A DNA stretch of 64,000 nt from Echeneis naucrates (taxonomy: Eukaryota > Chordata > Actinopteri > Carangiformes > Echeneidae): positions 1-64,000 of the forward strand of contig NW_021780170.1 in assembly GCF_900963305.1 (NCBI RefSeq), read 5' to 3'. The notes beneath the pieces were generated by a model. That model ran no database searches, was not told the origin of the DNA, and was given only the letters and a program-made list of their open reading frames with translations. Position 1 is the stretch's first letter. Each line of letters opens with the position of its first letter. The position numbers and the translations under genes were made by a program. Positions 1-9,841 of the stretch are shown here, piece after piece.

Positions 1-596
1 AAATGATATTACACGTATGATCATTTCTACCACATGTTCATCACAATCACATCAACAACTTAAAGACAAATGACTTCTTTTGTAAAAACTAATACCTACC
101 CTTTATCTTCAGGTTTGCGTTTGGGAGAATTGTGTTTTTTTGTTCAAAAACCTGAGAAGAAAAGCACACAATTGTCAGCAACTTTAAACAGCTTCCATTA
201 TGTTCCCTCACCACATACAGTATATATCAATGGTGAAAGGTTATCAGGGTGTCTGATTGGAATAGTAAACTCATCCAACATCACCATAGCAACATCTCAG
301 AAGGCACTGATGCTCATGGCTCTCCCGTTGAAGTATCCAGCCAAACAACTCCATCCAGAACTGAGACCTACAGAAATGGATAGAATCGGAAGAAAATATA
401 TATTATTAGTAGAAGTGGGACTCCATTAAAAAAAAAAATCTAATTCATTAAAGGCTTTGCAATGAATTAATTGAAATGAGCGCGTTTAAAGTTCACAGCC
501 TCAATTATGAAATATGTTTAGAGGTCGTCATCTGAGATAGAACATAAAGATAAAAATCAAATGAAAGGTCAGTCATAATAAATGACTTCATGAAGG
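1..596. other. AT-rich intergenic stretch, no gene recognised
   Basis: An open frame runs from 70 to 429 on the plus strand, but its translation has no motif or composition that I recognise as protein-like. I see no tRNA, repeat pair or splice structure here. Confidence 0.4.
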
Positions 597-796
597 CCAC
601 TTACCTTCCCCTTCTAAATATGGCCCACCCAGGATTCAACACGCTGCTTATTCGTGGATGAGCCATACATTGCTGGCGGACGGCCCAGAGCAGCAGTCAT
701 CATGATGGAGGCGTAGGGGAGACTGAATGGCAGCAATAATGCCATTCTCCGTGCCACAATTCAGTCCTCAGTCTCATGAGAGGAGATTCTCAGCGA

Positions 797-1240
797 TCAC
801 TGTTGGCTTCTTGTTATTTGTCGGTCCACATTGGAGCCACAGCACTTTAGGTGAAAAAATCCATCCATGCGTCCTGGAGGAGAAGCCAGTTTATCAGAAC
901 CATCTGCATGCCACATACAGTTCGCTCCCATTGAGTAGCAGCTTCTTCTTAGAAACCTTCTGCGTGCTCTCTCATTCATCACATCATCTCTCTTCACTCG
1001 AAGATTGGACTTTTGTCTGAGTACCTGCCACATCGTCCGATAGCCAAACAGTTGTCCAGGTCCACGAAGTTCCAACCTGATGGCGTTTGGAGAGGAATCA
1101 TCCTTTTAAGAGTCCGCAGGCTGATGTTTGCACCGTGTAAACTTCACATCATGCTTCAGTAGATCAGGTGCTGCTACCTCCGGATCTGTATATAAATGGG
1201 AGTGTTTTCCCTCTCTGAGCTTTTAAAATCAGCTCCATGT
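797..1240 (-). pseudogene. Decayed integrase-core-like (DDE) coding fragment
   Basis: The minus-strand reading contains GPGQLFGYRTMW followed about 40 residues later by MWHADGSDKL and RMDGF. This is the pattern (G.G..GYR.MW ... LWH.DG.DKL ... .DGF) of the integrase-core proteins that are common in fish genomes. Only the front part of the domain is present and the fragment is broken. I treat it as a fossil of an integrase/transposase-related gene; the family call is from memory of the motif. Confidence 0.5.
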
Positions 1241-1348
1241 GGCGCCATCAATCCATGTGTTATCTGCTAAAATAACAAAAAAGATATCATTCATTTCACA
1301 CACACACATATTGACTTCCATATTTTACAGATATATCCACACACGTAC

Positions 1349-1511
1349 CTGGACCTGTTCCTTTCGGCCCACAGTTCTTTTGACTTTCTGTCCTCCATGA
1401 ATTGTTTATATGATGTTCATGGTTGTTCTGCTGGAATGAACGGAGTTTCCGTATCAAAAACAGAAAGTTAGCAGCAGCTAAAACAATCAGCAACAATTGT
1501 GCATTTAGCAT
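1349..1511 (-). CDS. Possible first coding exon of an unknown minus-strand gene
   Basis: An ATG at 1511 opens a frame beginning MLNAQLLLIVLAAANFLFLI, a hydrophobic stretch that could be a signal anchor, followed by a basic and polar segment. The frame reaches a good splice donor (AG|GTACGTG) with exon end at 1349. The integrase-like fragment lies downstream on the same strand, but I have no evidence that they belong to one gene. Product unknown. Confidence 0.27.
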
Positions 1512-2383
1512 AACTGTAAGCCTAACATAAAATAAATAAATAAATACTAGAACGCATACTAACTAAAAGCGTTGGTATTCCGTGAAGACAACGATTGGCT
1601 GCTAAATGAAACGGTGCACTTTAATTCACTGCATGTCTGACAGCGGCTTCAGCTAGTTAGCGCGATGCTACACTTAGCTGTTTAGCATTTTCCGGCTGTT
1701 ATTAGATGTCTCCTGTGCGCGTGCTCCTTCCGTCTGGGTCCGTTCATCAACGTTAAACATTCTACAGATCGTCCGCACGGAAAACAACAACCGCGTAAAT
1801 TGGCTCAAGTTGTTTCCACAAAACAGCCAAAACATAATTTACTCCATGCTGCCATAAACTTTCAACTCCGCAAAACTTTTCCCGCCACACAAAACCGATA
1901 CAACATTTTGAGCTCACAGTCAATCTTCTTCTGGATCACTTCCGGCATTTGGTACATTCCCCTTCCGGAAGATTCTGTCGTTTGGAAATTTGTTTCGGGA
2001 TTGTAAGAGTGTTCTGCCACTTGTAAATTTTGTCTTTTTAAATATAAATTTATTTTGTCTGTGGTAAGAGTGTTTTTATTATGTAATTTTGTTGAATAAA
2101 AGATAAAAATGTTTCCCAACATGTACATTTGTTTCACGCTTTGTAAAAGTGTTTCGCACTTAGTAATTTTGTTTTGCACTTACCGGCCACCGTAGTTTCC
2201 GAGTTGATCTAACTAACTCAGATCCGTTGTTCTGTCTACATGAGACAGGCAGGAAGTTGGACTTTCTAAAGCAAAGAGAATCCGGTTGGTTTTCAAAATA
2301 AAACTGCTGTATGCGAGCAGGACGCCGCTGACTAGAGAGAGTTAACTTCTGTCACTGAGCTATTAAAGAAGTCTGCACGTGCT
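1512..2383. other. Intergenic, possible promoter region
   Basis: No convincing coding frame or RNA gene. The part near 1640-1800 is richer in G, C and CpG than its surroundings and lies upstream of the candidate minus-strand exon, so it could hold its promoter. The part from 2000 to 2180 is AT-rich simple sequence. Confidence 0.3.
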
Positions 2384-2455
2384 CTCCCCGTCGGGGAATC
2401 GAACCCCGGTCTTCCGCGTGACAGGCGGAGATACTGTCCACTATACTAACGAGGA
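2384..2455 (-). tRNA. tRNA-Asp (GTC)
   Basis: A 72-nt cloverleaf read on the minus strand. The anticodon arm is TCCGC-CTGTCAC-GCGGA, the T arm is GGGG-TTCGATT-CCCC with the invariant TTCGA, and the acceptor TCCTCGT pairs with ACGGGGA. It differs from the usual vertebrate sequence at only a few sites, so it is probably functional. A decayed Asp copy lies at 38491. Confidence 0.9.
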
Positions 2456-2559
2456 GCTGGAGAGAGAGAGACATCACGTGGTTTGTAACTTCACTTCCTC
2501 CGTGGAAAAACAAAAGGAGAATAAAGTTATTTCCTCCCAGTTTATATCCAGAATCATCA

Positions 2560-2885
2560 TCAGCACAGCTTCTGTCAGGAACATCTGTTTGTTGCTGACA
2601 ACATCTGGATTACAGATGACACATCAGACTGATATTATCTGTGTCATGGTGTTCAGAGATTTCAGCAGCTCACATCCAACACAGAGACTCTGAGCAGGCC
2701 CACCTGGTCTTAGACCCAGACCTAAATCCAAACCCAGGAGACAGAGGTTGAGTGAGTCAGTGAGGAAGAAGCTGCTCGTTCTCCTTCAACAGTTTGATCT
2801 GAGGAAAAGTCACTTCCTCTTTTCAGGAATCAACTTCTACCATCTGTCCACTAGATGGAGATAGCTGAGCATCAACTGAGAACTG
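2560..2885. repeat. NLR-flanking duplicated segment, copy 1
   Basis: This segment is nearly identical to 21300-21567 over about 260 bp, and its first part (about 2560-2690) recurs at 13893-14020. It includes the words ctctgagcaggcccacctgg and catctgtccactagatgg. The copies show that pieces of the NLR surroundings were duplicated into the tRNA field. Confidence 0.75.
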
Positions 2886-3077
2886 AGTTCTTCATCATCT
2901 GGAAACAGACAGCATTGTTTTCTTCAGCTGGAGCTCTTTGTTCAAATCTACATTGAGATTCAGAGCCAAATGTTTTTCCTTTCCTGGAATTACTTCATAA
3001 TTTCAGTCACTCTGTGGATTCAGCTGACAAATGCAAAATACAACCAACATTTAAACGATGACGTGTTGAAACAAAAC

Positions 3078-3882
3078 TTTATTGATTCAGTCTGGTCAGC
3101 AGAATATAACCTGATGAAATCAGCTGTAACATTAAACTGATGTTTCTACATGAATGCATCACTGATTCTAAAACCATAAACTGAACATGAATCCAGCACT
3201 CAGCGTTACAGCAGCACACCTCTGTTACTTTGGAGCTGTGTCTCTTTCTACTTTATTATAGATGACAGAAAAAAACTCCAGATAAGAAGCAGCTGTACAT
3301 GCAGTGACTAGTTCTCCTGCTCAGGTATCGTCTCTCAGGGTGTCATGTGTTGTCTTTGTGTGTCTTTGTGTGTCTTTGTGTCCGATGCTTCACAGCTCAC
3401 AGGCCAAAGTACGTGCTGGCTTTCATGGCTCACCTGTACAGATCAGAGAGCTCAGCTTGCTGCAGAGCTGTGATAACGCTCCAAAGCAGGAGGTGGAAAT
3501 GACTTTTCCTGTTTCAGTGACGGAGCAAACAGTCACTGTGGGAGCAGCCTGGTCCAAAAGGGTTGGATTAAGGTTCTGAATGAATCCTGGAGTGTTCTGG
3601 GTGGAAAGTGCCATCTCAGGCTCCCTTGAAAAACCAGACTGGCTTGAACAGGAGCTGATTGCTGTGATGATGAGCCATCATATGCTTTCATCCCTTTTTA
3701 GCCTGAAGGCAAAAAATCTCGGTTACAGAAAACTACCAAAACACAAAGGAAAAGTAATGAGTGTGCAGGTTGATGGAGTTTCAGGTACACACAGAGATTT
3801 AGACAGAAAAGTCCAGATCTGTCTCCAATCTGCAACTGACGGAGACTCCAGAGCTGAGAAGTGAAGCCAACAGTGAAGTGTC
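3078..3882 (-). other. 3' untranslated region and poly(A) signal of the NLR gene
   Basis: The sequence after the B30.2 stop contains no other gene. An AATAAA hexamer on the minus strand lies at 3078-3083, about 800 nt after the stop codon. Small open frames here on both strands look like noise. Confidence 0.5.
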
Positions 3883-4439
3883 TCAGTTTCTAGTTTCAAG
3901 TCTCTTTCTATACAACTTCCTCAGAGACACTGAAGAACCAGACCAGATCTTGAACCCAGGATAGAGAGGTTCAGTGAACGTGGTGTTGAAGGTGTGGAGG
4001 TGGATCAGTGAGTCAGAGGAGACTCTGTAGAAGGACAGAGAGCCAGCAGGACAGTCCACATACACTGCTACTCTGTGAGAGACAGAGGAGGAGGAGGAGA
4101 GGGATGTTCTTCTCTTGTTTTGCCAGACAGAGTAACCATCATCAGAGCAGATCAGACTCCAGGACTGATTATTTCTTCCAAACAAACAGTCAGCACTGCC
4201 TCCTTTCCTTCTGATTCCTCTGTAGCTCACTGAGATATAAACGACTCCTCTCCACTCAACCTCCCAGTAACAGCGACCAGTCAGACCATTTCTACACAGC
4301 AGCTGAAAACAGATATCAAATCTGTCTGGATGATCAGGATATGACTGATACTCTGCTACATGTGTCACCTTCCTTTTGTTGTCAGACAGTTTGAGGTTTC
4401 TGTGGATTGTGTTTGTGTCCAGTTCCAGTTCACAGACAT
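3883..4439 (-). other. NLR exon: B30.2 / PRY-SPRY domain
   Basis: The exon begins after an acceptor (ctccatcag) and reads DVCELELDTNTIHRNLKLS, the PRY start. It continues through DRFDICFQLLCRNGLTGRCYWEVEW, CLFGRNNQSWSLICSD, HRVAVYVDCPAGSLSFYRV and LYPGFKIW to a stop at 3883. All main PRY-SPRY landmarks are present in one open frame of about 185 codons. The usual LDP motif is LDT here. B30.2 domains of fish NLRs are thought to bind ligands or partner proteins. The exon needs a preceding exon that ends in phase 1. Confidence 0.85.
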
Positions 4440-4835
4440 CTGATGGAGAGAACAAGAAACAACAGCTGCAGTTTATCATCTGTTCATTTATCAACAACTT
4501 TACTGAAAGTGAATCATTCAAACTTACATTTCATCACCTGTGAATAATGTTTGACTACATTTAAATGAAAAGCCAACAATCCAGTTAGAACATCAACAGT
4601 TACAGAACATGAGTCAAGATGTTAGCAATGTTCTGCTGTTTTTCTGCTGTGGAGTCAAAGATGACGGCTGATGGAGATCCACATCAATAAACACATGAAG
4701 TGTTGATCCTGAATGAAACTCATCTTTGTACTTCAGTCAGAAATGTAAAAATCTAGTGTAACATGAGCAGCTGAGTTTTCATGAATCAAAGTGAAAACAC
4801 ACTCATGAAGCAGAGTTCCTCAGAGCTGTCCAGAC

Positions 4836-5009
4836 CTGAGAGTGTCCAGTCTCCAGTCTGGATCCTCCAGTCCAGCAGACAGAAGCTTCACTCCTGAGTC
4901 TCCTGGATGATTGTAGCTCAGGTCCAGTTCTCTCAGATGGGAGGGGTTGGAGCTGAGAGCTGAGGCCAGAGAAGAACAGCCTTCCTCTGAGAGCAGACAT
5001 CCTGACAGA
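4836..5009 (-). other. NLR exon: leucine-rich repeat (174 nt)
   Basis: The exact 174-nt exon is flanked by TTCAG and GGTCTG splice sites and reads [20 protein letters not shown] then [20 protein letters not shown]. This is one ribonuclease-inhibitor-type repeat pair, as in other fish NLRs. Its upstream intron carries the (CA)n tract, which lies directly against the acceptor. It ends in phase 2. Confidence 0.85.
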
Positions 5010-5012
5010 CTG

Positions 5013-5098
<86 letters not shown>
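5013..5098. repeat. (CA)n microsatellite in an NLR intron
   Basis: About 86 bp of almost pure CA dinucleotides lie next to the acceptor of the last LRR exon. On the minus strand the TG/T-rich tract serves as the polypyrimidine-like region. Open frames reading VCVCVC across it are artefacts. Confidence 0.97.
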
Positions 5099-5100
<2 letters not shown>

Positions 5101-5812
5101 GACTCTGACTTTGGTCTGTGATTATTCACCAAAAATCAGGTCAGCATTAAGTCTTCTTGGAGTCCCCTCCAGAATCAGGTCTACAGACATTGCAAACACT
5201 TCGAATCAACAGCAGAACAAAGAAACACCATGAGAGAATACACAAAGATAAACCACAGCAGAGAAACACAACAGCTGAACTACAAACACACTGATTAAAG
5301 TAAAGACAGTAACACAAACACAGTATAGTGATGCATTGATTCTGCTCTCTGTTCAACCAGGTTCATTCATCCACAGAGCATCATATCAGCAGTCCACTCA
5401 ACCTCTGTTGTCTTTGAGCCCCTTAAATATTTTCCTGAATGAGAACTCCATCATCACAACTGTGACAGATGCCAAAAGCAGCAGAAAGGTTGTGTCCACC
5501 TCCCTAAAAGTAAATGATCCTCAGTGAACATAGAAAACACCACTGGAGGATTCACTAGGAGGACACCAGCATGACCCAGCATGCACCTGTTGGCTGAGCA
5601 ACATGTGTGTGATTGATTTCACTGAGTGTGTTCTCCAGGTGTTGAATCAAATCAGTGATTCATTATGGAGCATTCAGGTTATTATTTTATACTGATGACA
5701 ATCTCTCAAATCTACAAACCTCTTCAGTTAATTTTACTCTATTTAATGAAAATATTAAATAAAATAAATAAGAAACTAAATCAAAAGTCTTGGCACAAAC
5801 ATGAATTCTGAC
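5099..5812. other. NLR intron between the two LRR exons
   Basis: About 700 bp without a recognisable exon. I looked for a third 174-nt LRR exon and did not find one. Confidence 0.5.
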
Positions 5813-5986
5813 CTCAGCATTTCCAGCTCACAGTGTGGACTCTTCAGTCCAGCAGACAGCTGCTTCACTCCTGAATCCTGCAGGTTGTTGTTACTCAGGT
5901 CCAGATCTCTCAGACTAGAGGACTGGGAGCTGAGGACTGAGGACAGAGCTTCACAGCTTCTGTGTGAGAGGTTACAGCCACTCAGT
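5813..5986 (-). other. NLR exon: leucine-rich repeat (174 nt)
   Basis: A complete 174-nt exon in phase 2 on both sides. It reads [20 protein letters not shown], then [20 protein letters not shown] and ends LEMLR before a GTCAGA donor. The family repeat pattern is intact, so this exon shows no damage. Confidence 0.88.
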
Positions 5987-6087
5987 CTGAAGAGGAATCA
6001 GCAAAACAAGAGAAAGCAATTACAAATATGTTTTCATTTGAGCAAGAAAAATATTCGGTTGACCTACAAGATTTAATTTGCACATAC

Positions 6088-7656
6088 AGAACTTTGTTGG
6101 AGGCTTTGACCACTGGCAGCAGCCTCAGAAGAGCCTCCTCTGAAGCAGAGTATTTCTTCAGGTCAAACACGTCCAGATCTTTTTCTGATGACAGTAAGAC
6201 GAAGACCAGAGCTGACCATTGAACAGGAGACAGTTTATCTGTGGAGAGACGTCCTGATCTCAGGGACTGTTGGATCTCCTCCACCAGAGAACCATCATTC
6301 AGTTCATTCAGACAGTGAAACAGGTTGATACTTTTCTCTGGAGACACATTCTCACTGATCTTTGTCTTGATGTACTGGACTGTTTCCTGATTGGTCTCTG
6401 AGCTACTTCCTGTCTGTGTCACCAGGCCTCGTAGGAGAGTTTGGTTGGTCTGCAGTGAAAGACCCAGAAGGAACCGGAGGAACAGGTCCAGGTGTCCATG
6501 TGGACTCTGTAAGGCCTCATCCACAGCACTCTGGTAGAGACGTGTTGTTTTAGATCCAGTCCTTATTAATTCAAACTTTCGAGTAGTTTTTTTTTTCTGA
6601 CATCAGACTGACTCCAGAGTTGATGAATGTCAGATGGACATGAAGAGCAGCCAGAAACTCCTGAACACTCAGATGGACGAAGCAGAAGACCTTGTCCTGG
6701 TACAGTCCTGTCTCCTCTTTGAAGATCTGTGTCAACACTCCTGAGTAAACTGATGCTGCTCTGATATCGATGCCACACTCTGTCAGGTCTGATTCATAGA
6801 AGATCAGGTTTCCTTTCTGCAGCTGCTCAAAAGCCACTTTTCCCAGAGACTCAATCATCTTCCTGGTCTCTGGACTCCAGAGTGGATCTGACTCAGCTCC
6901 TCCATCGTACTTGACCTTCTTCAGTTTGGACTGAACCACCAGAAAGTGGATGTACATCTCAGTCAGGGTCTTGGGCAGCTCTCCTCCCTCTCTGGTCTTC
7001 AACACCTCCTCCAGAACTGTAGCAGTGATCCAGCAGAAGACTGGGATGTGGCACATGATGTGGAGGCTTCGTGAGGTCTTGATGTGGGAGATGATCCTGC
7101 TGGCCTGCTCCTCATGTCTGAACCTCTTCCTGAAGTACTCCTCATTCTGGGGGTCAAAGCTGCACATTCCTGCTTCTTTGGTTTCAGTGAAGAAGAGATG
7201 AACAAGTTCCACCAAGCTGAACTTCTTCTCTGTCAGCACATTCAGCTCTCTGAAGGTGAAGGGGAATGTGAACTCTATGTCCTGGTTGGCTTTGTCTTCA
7301 GCCCAGTCCAGAGTGGACTAACACAGACTTCTGTGTTAAGACAGTTTTCCCAATGCCAGCCACTCCCTTTGTCATCACTGTTCTGATTGGTTGGTCTCTT
7401 CCAGGTGGGGGTTTAAAGATGTCTTCTTGTCTGATGCTTGTTTCTGCTCTGTCCTGTTTCCTGGATGCTGTTTCAATCTGTCTGACCTCATGTTCCTCAT
7501 TGACCTCTCCAGTCCCTCCCTCTGTTATGTAGAGCTCTGTGTAGATCTGATTCAGAAGGGTTGGGTTTCCTGCTTTAGAGATCCCCTCAAACACACACTG
7601 GAACTTCTTCTTTAGGGCAGATTTAAGTTTATGCCGACAAATTGGTGCATTAAACT
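6088..7656 (-). other. NLR exon: FISNA and NACHT domains, damaged
   Basis: From the acceptor at 7656 the exon reads through the FISNA segment ([20 protein letters not shown] ... [20 protein letters not shown]) to the Walker A loop GVAGIGKT. One base shift just after Walker A changes frame near 7310. The text then continues as [22 protein letters not shown] but jumps from ETKEAGMCSFD to PQNEEYFRKRF. The roughly 70 residues that normally hold the Walker B aspartates (FIFDGLDE in relatives) and sensor region are missing. A second shift lies in an A-run near 6590. The winged-helix part ([33 protein letters not shown]) follows and the exon ends at a GTATGT donor. The exon is 1569 nt, shorter than the roughly 1.8 kb usual in the family. 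Confidence 0.88.
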
Positions 7657-7805
7657 CTGAATGGGTGAAATACAATTAAGATCAAAGAATAAATTACCAG
7701 GGTGATGTTTATTTCTCTTAAAGAATAAGAATATGATCATATTTCTCTCCGTCTCCTCAGACTTTAGTAAATGTCTAATTGATCCATCATGTTAAATCCT
7801 CTTAC

Positions 7806-8013
7806 TGCTCTGCAGACAGTCAGCCAGCTCCTCCTGCTTCATCCTCCTCAGGAAGTTCACTGCGATCTTCAGAAATGCCTCTCTGCTCCTCCTCTGCTCT
7901 TCATCCACCTCATCATCCTCATTCTTGATGAATTGTGGGTAATCTGGACTCAGACTCCTTTTGATTTTCTTCAGCTCGTTCTTCACAAAACAGACGATGT
8001 TCTCCTCCAGCAG
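7806..8013 (-). other. NLR exon: helical segment before FISNA
   Basis: The 208-nt exon reads LLEENIVCFVKNELKKIKRS and ends FLRRMKQEELADCLQSS before a GTAAG donor. This charged helical segment precedes FISNA in many fish NLRs. It starts in phase 0 and leaves one base, which matches the next exon. Confidence 0.83.
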
Positions 8014-8776
8014 CTGGAACACAATAACATCCTGTGTAAAGTTCACTCTCAGTATAAACTGATGGATCAAAGCATCAGATCATCAGTCAGCAGAGTTCAA
8101 CTTTAGCTGCTGCTGTATCATCTGCTGCCACGTCTCTTTCCAGAGCTACACAGAAAGATTCAGACCTGCTGACTTCACTAAACTAACTTCACTGGTGTAA
8201 CTTACTAAGTTTGACTTTAGATTCTGACAACACAGAGATCCTGATCATCACATGAAGACCAAACTGATACAGCCCTTCAACACATCAACTTAGGAAGTGA
8301 AAATTCAGGGTATTAACTGTGACTGTGGCTGAAGATGGATCAGACCACCTGAACTAGTTCACTGATGAATTATTCCATCTTTAAACCCTGTAGAGACAGA
8401 GTCCATGGAGGTCCAGGACTGAATCTGATTAACTTTGGTCTTTGTGATTAAGTCACCGCAGAAATTTTCTGGAAAACAACTAAATAAACTTTTCTTTAAG
8501 ATTCACTGTAGTTGAACAAGAAGGAGCAGAAATGTTTTGTAAAAGTCTCCAACAGACCATATTCATACAGAACATATCTGTTGAGGCTGATGGATTATTG
8601 CTCTGTGGTGAACTACAACTCCCAGTCCTCTCCCACTCTCTCCCACCCCAAACCTGTTCAATCCCAATTCAACTCCTGTCTGTCACAGAGTAAAGCTCTA
8701 CTGGTCTAAAGAGTGCAGCTTCAAACTCAAGTCTTTGTTGGTGTCTGTTGTAGTCACTGGATGAACATTTACACAC

Positions 8777-8825
8777 CATAAATATGGAGTCCAGGTCTGT
8801 GTGATGATGTTTGTCAGACTGAACT
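8777..8825 (-). other. NLR exon: 49-nt linker exon
   Basis: Between a CTCAG acceptor and a GTGTGT donor the exon reads VQSDKHHHTDLDSIFM. The H.TDLDSIFM ending is typical of the linker just before LLEENI in fish NLRs. Its 49 nt convert phase 2 to phase 0, exactly as its neighbours require. Confidence 0.75.
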
Positions 8826-8947
8826 CTGAGGAGAAAAGACACAAACACACAGTTTGTTCCAGGAGTTTTCTATGAACACCACAGAAACTGATAGACAATC
8901 TTTGATACCTTTAATGAGTCAAACAACAACAAATGATCAGCTTTTAC

Positions 8948-9178
8948 CTTTTTTCTTTGATAAAATCATCCATAGACCGATCACTCTTCATGGACACACA
9001 GCTGGATACAGCAGACTGTTGTCCATCCTTAAAGTTAATAGGACGATTCATAGACCGATCACTCTTCATGGACACACAGCTGGATCCAGTCGATTGTTGT
9101 CCTCCCTTAAAGTTAATAAGACGACCCATAGACCCATCACTCTTCATGGACACACAGCTCAGTTCAGGAGAATCTGGT
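8948..9178 (-). other. NLR exon: three N-terminal 26-residue repeats
   Basis: A 231-nt exon encodes three copies of a repeat with the core SCVSMKSDRSM followed by INFKDGQQS. The copies lie about 78 bp apart (visible on the plus strand as tcactcttcatggacacaca). Such repeats are known at the N terminus of teleost NLRs. The exon keeps phase 2 on both sides. Confidence 0.83.
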
Positions 9179-9437
9179 CTGGTAGAAACAGTGTTGACAG
9201 TAAAAGAATTAACCAAAAAAGTGGGCAGAAAACAATCAGTTTCAAATAAATGAGCCAAGTTCAGCTTTCATTTGCATCGCCACAAATCAGCCAGAATATT
9301 TTACCGTGCAATGTTTTTGTTAAATTTAAGTTTGGATCTGTTTCATTTCACTCAAGTGAAGTATTTTGCATAAAATATTATTGACATGTGCAAGTCAAAG
9401 AATAATAATAATAATAAATATATCTCTACATGCAGGC

Positions 9438-9616
9438 AGCACAGCAGCATCGTGGTTAGTGGTGTTGCTCCACAATAGCCATGTCTGGAGGTCTGAGCGT
9501 GAGTGTGGCAGATTGTTTGTTTGTCTGTCTGTCTCTGTGTGTTGGCCCTGTGATGGACTGGTGAATATGAATGAAAGAATCTCCACATCCTGGTTGAGCT
9601 CCCAATGGAGACAAGA

Positions 9617-9649
<33 letters not shown>
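9438..9649 (+). mobile_element. SINE-like repeat fragment with poly(A) tail
   Basis: The sequence gcagcatcgtggttagtggt, later ggccctgtgatggactggtg, matches a very common fish interspersed repeat (cacggtggtgtagtggttag ... gtgatggactggcgac), with the middle deleted. It ends in about 33 A residues at 9617-9649. It lies in the NLR intron between the start exon and the repeat exon. Confidence 0.6.
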
Positions 9650-9650
<1 letters not shown>

Positions 9651-9752
9651 GAAGTAGTAAAAAATTTAAGTGACAATGAGAGTGAATAATGATGGAGCAG
9701 TGATCTGAGTGCTGAGCTCTGACAGATGGACAGTTAGAGATCCTCATCTCAC

Positions 9753-9841
9753 CTCTGAGCTTTGGTCTGACTCTCATGTTCCCCACACAGAGTGGTTTTA
9801 GAGGGAGGGGCTCCCTCCTCTCTGTCCTCACACTGATTCAT
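9753..9841 (-). other. NLR exon: start exon
   Basis: The ATG at 9841 opens MNQCEDREEGAPPSKTTLCG and the exon ends KAQ plus two bases at a GTGAGA donor. This opening is highly characteristic of percomorph NLRC3-like proteins. The two leftover bases join the repeat exon in frame, giving R-P-D-S-P-E-L. Confidence 0.85.

Larger units (their letters stand above)
3078..9841 (-). pseudogene. NLRC3-like NLR gene (FISNA-NACHT-LRR-B30.2), broken
   Basis: Members of this large teleost family are cytosolic innate immune sensors. Eight coding exons are visible in order from 9841 down to 3883: a short start exon, an exon of 26-residue repeats, a 49-nt linker exon, a helical exon, the FISNA-NACHT exon, two 174-nt leucine-rich-repeat exons and a B30.2 (PRY-SPRY) exon. 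Donor and acceptor phases agree for every junction up to the last LRR exon. The NACHT exon has two frame shifts and an in-frame loss of roughly 70 codons that removes the Walker B region. The last LRR exon ends in phase 2 while the B30.2 exon needs phase 1. It therefore cannot make a normal NLR and is best called a pseudogene, though it may still be transcribed. A minus-strand AATAAA at 3078-3083 marks the likely 3' end. Confidence 0.85.

Noticed and set aside
4803-5132. Open frames rich in VCVCVC across the (CA)n tract
   Set aside because: They are translations of the microsatellite; only the adjoining 174-nt LRR exon is real.
8944-9258. CRISPR-like or satellite array at the 78-bp repeats
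   Set aside because: The repeats are in frame within an NLR exon with matching splice sites and are known in fish NLRs.
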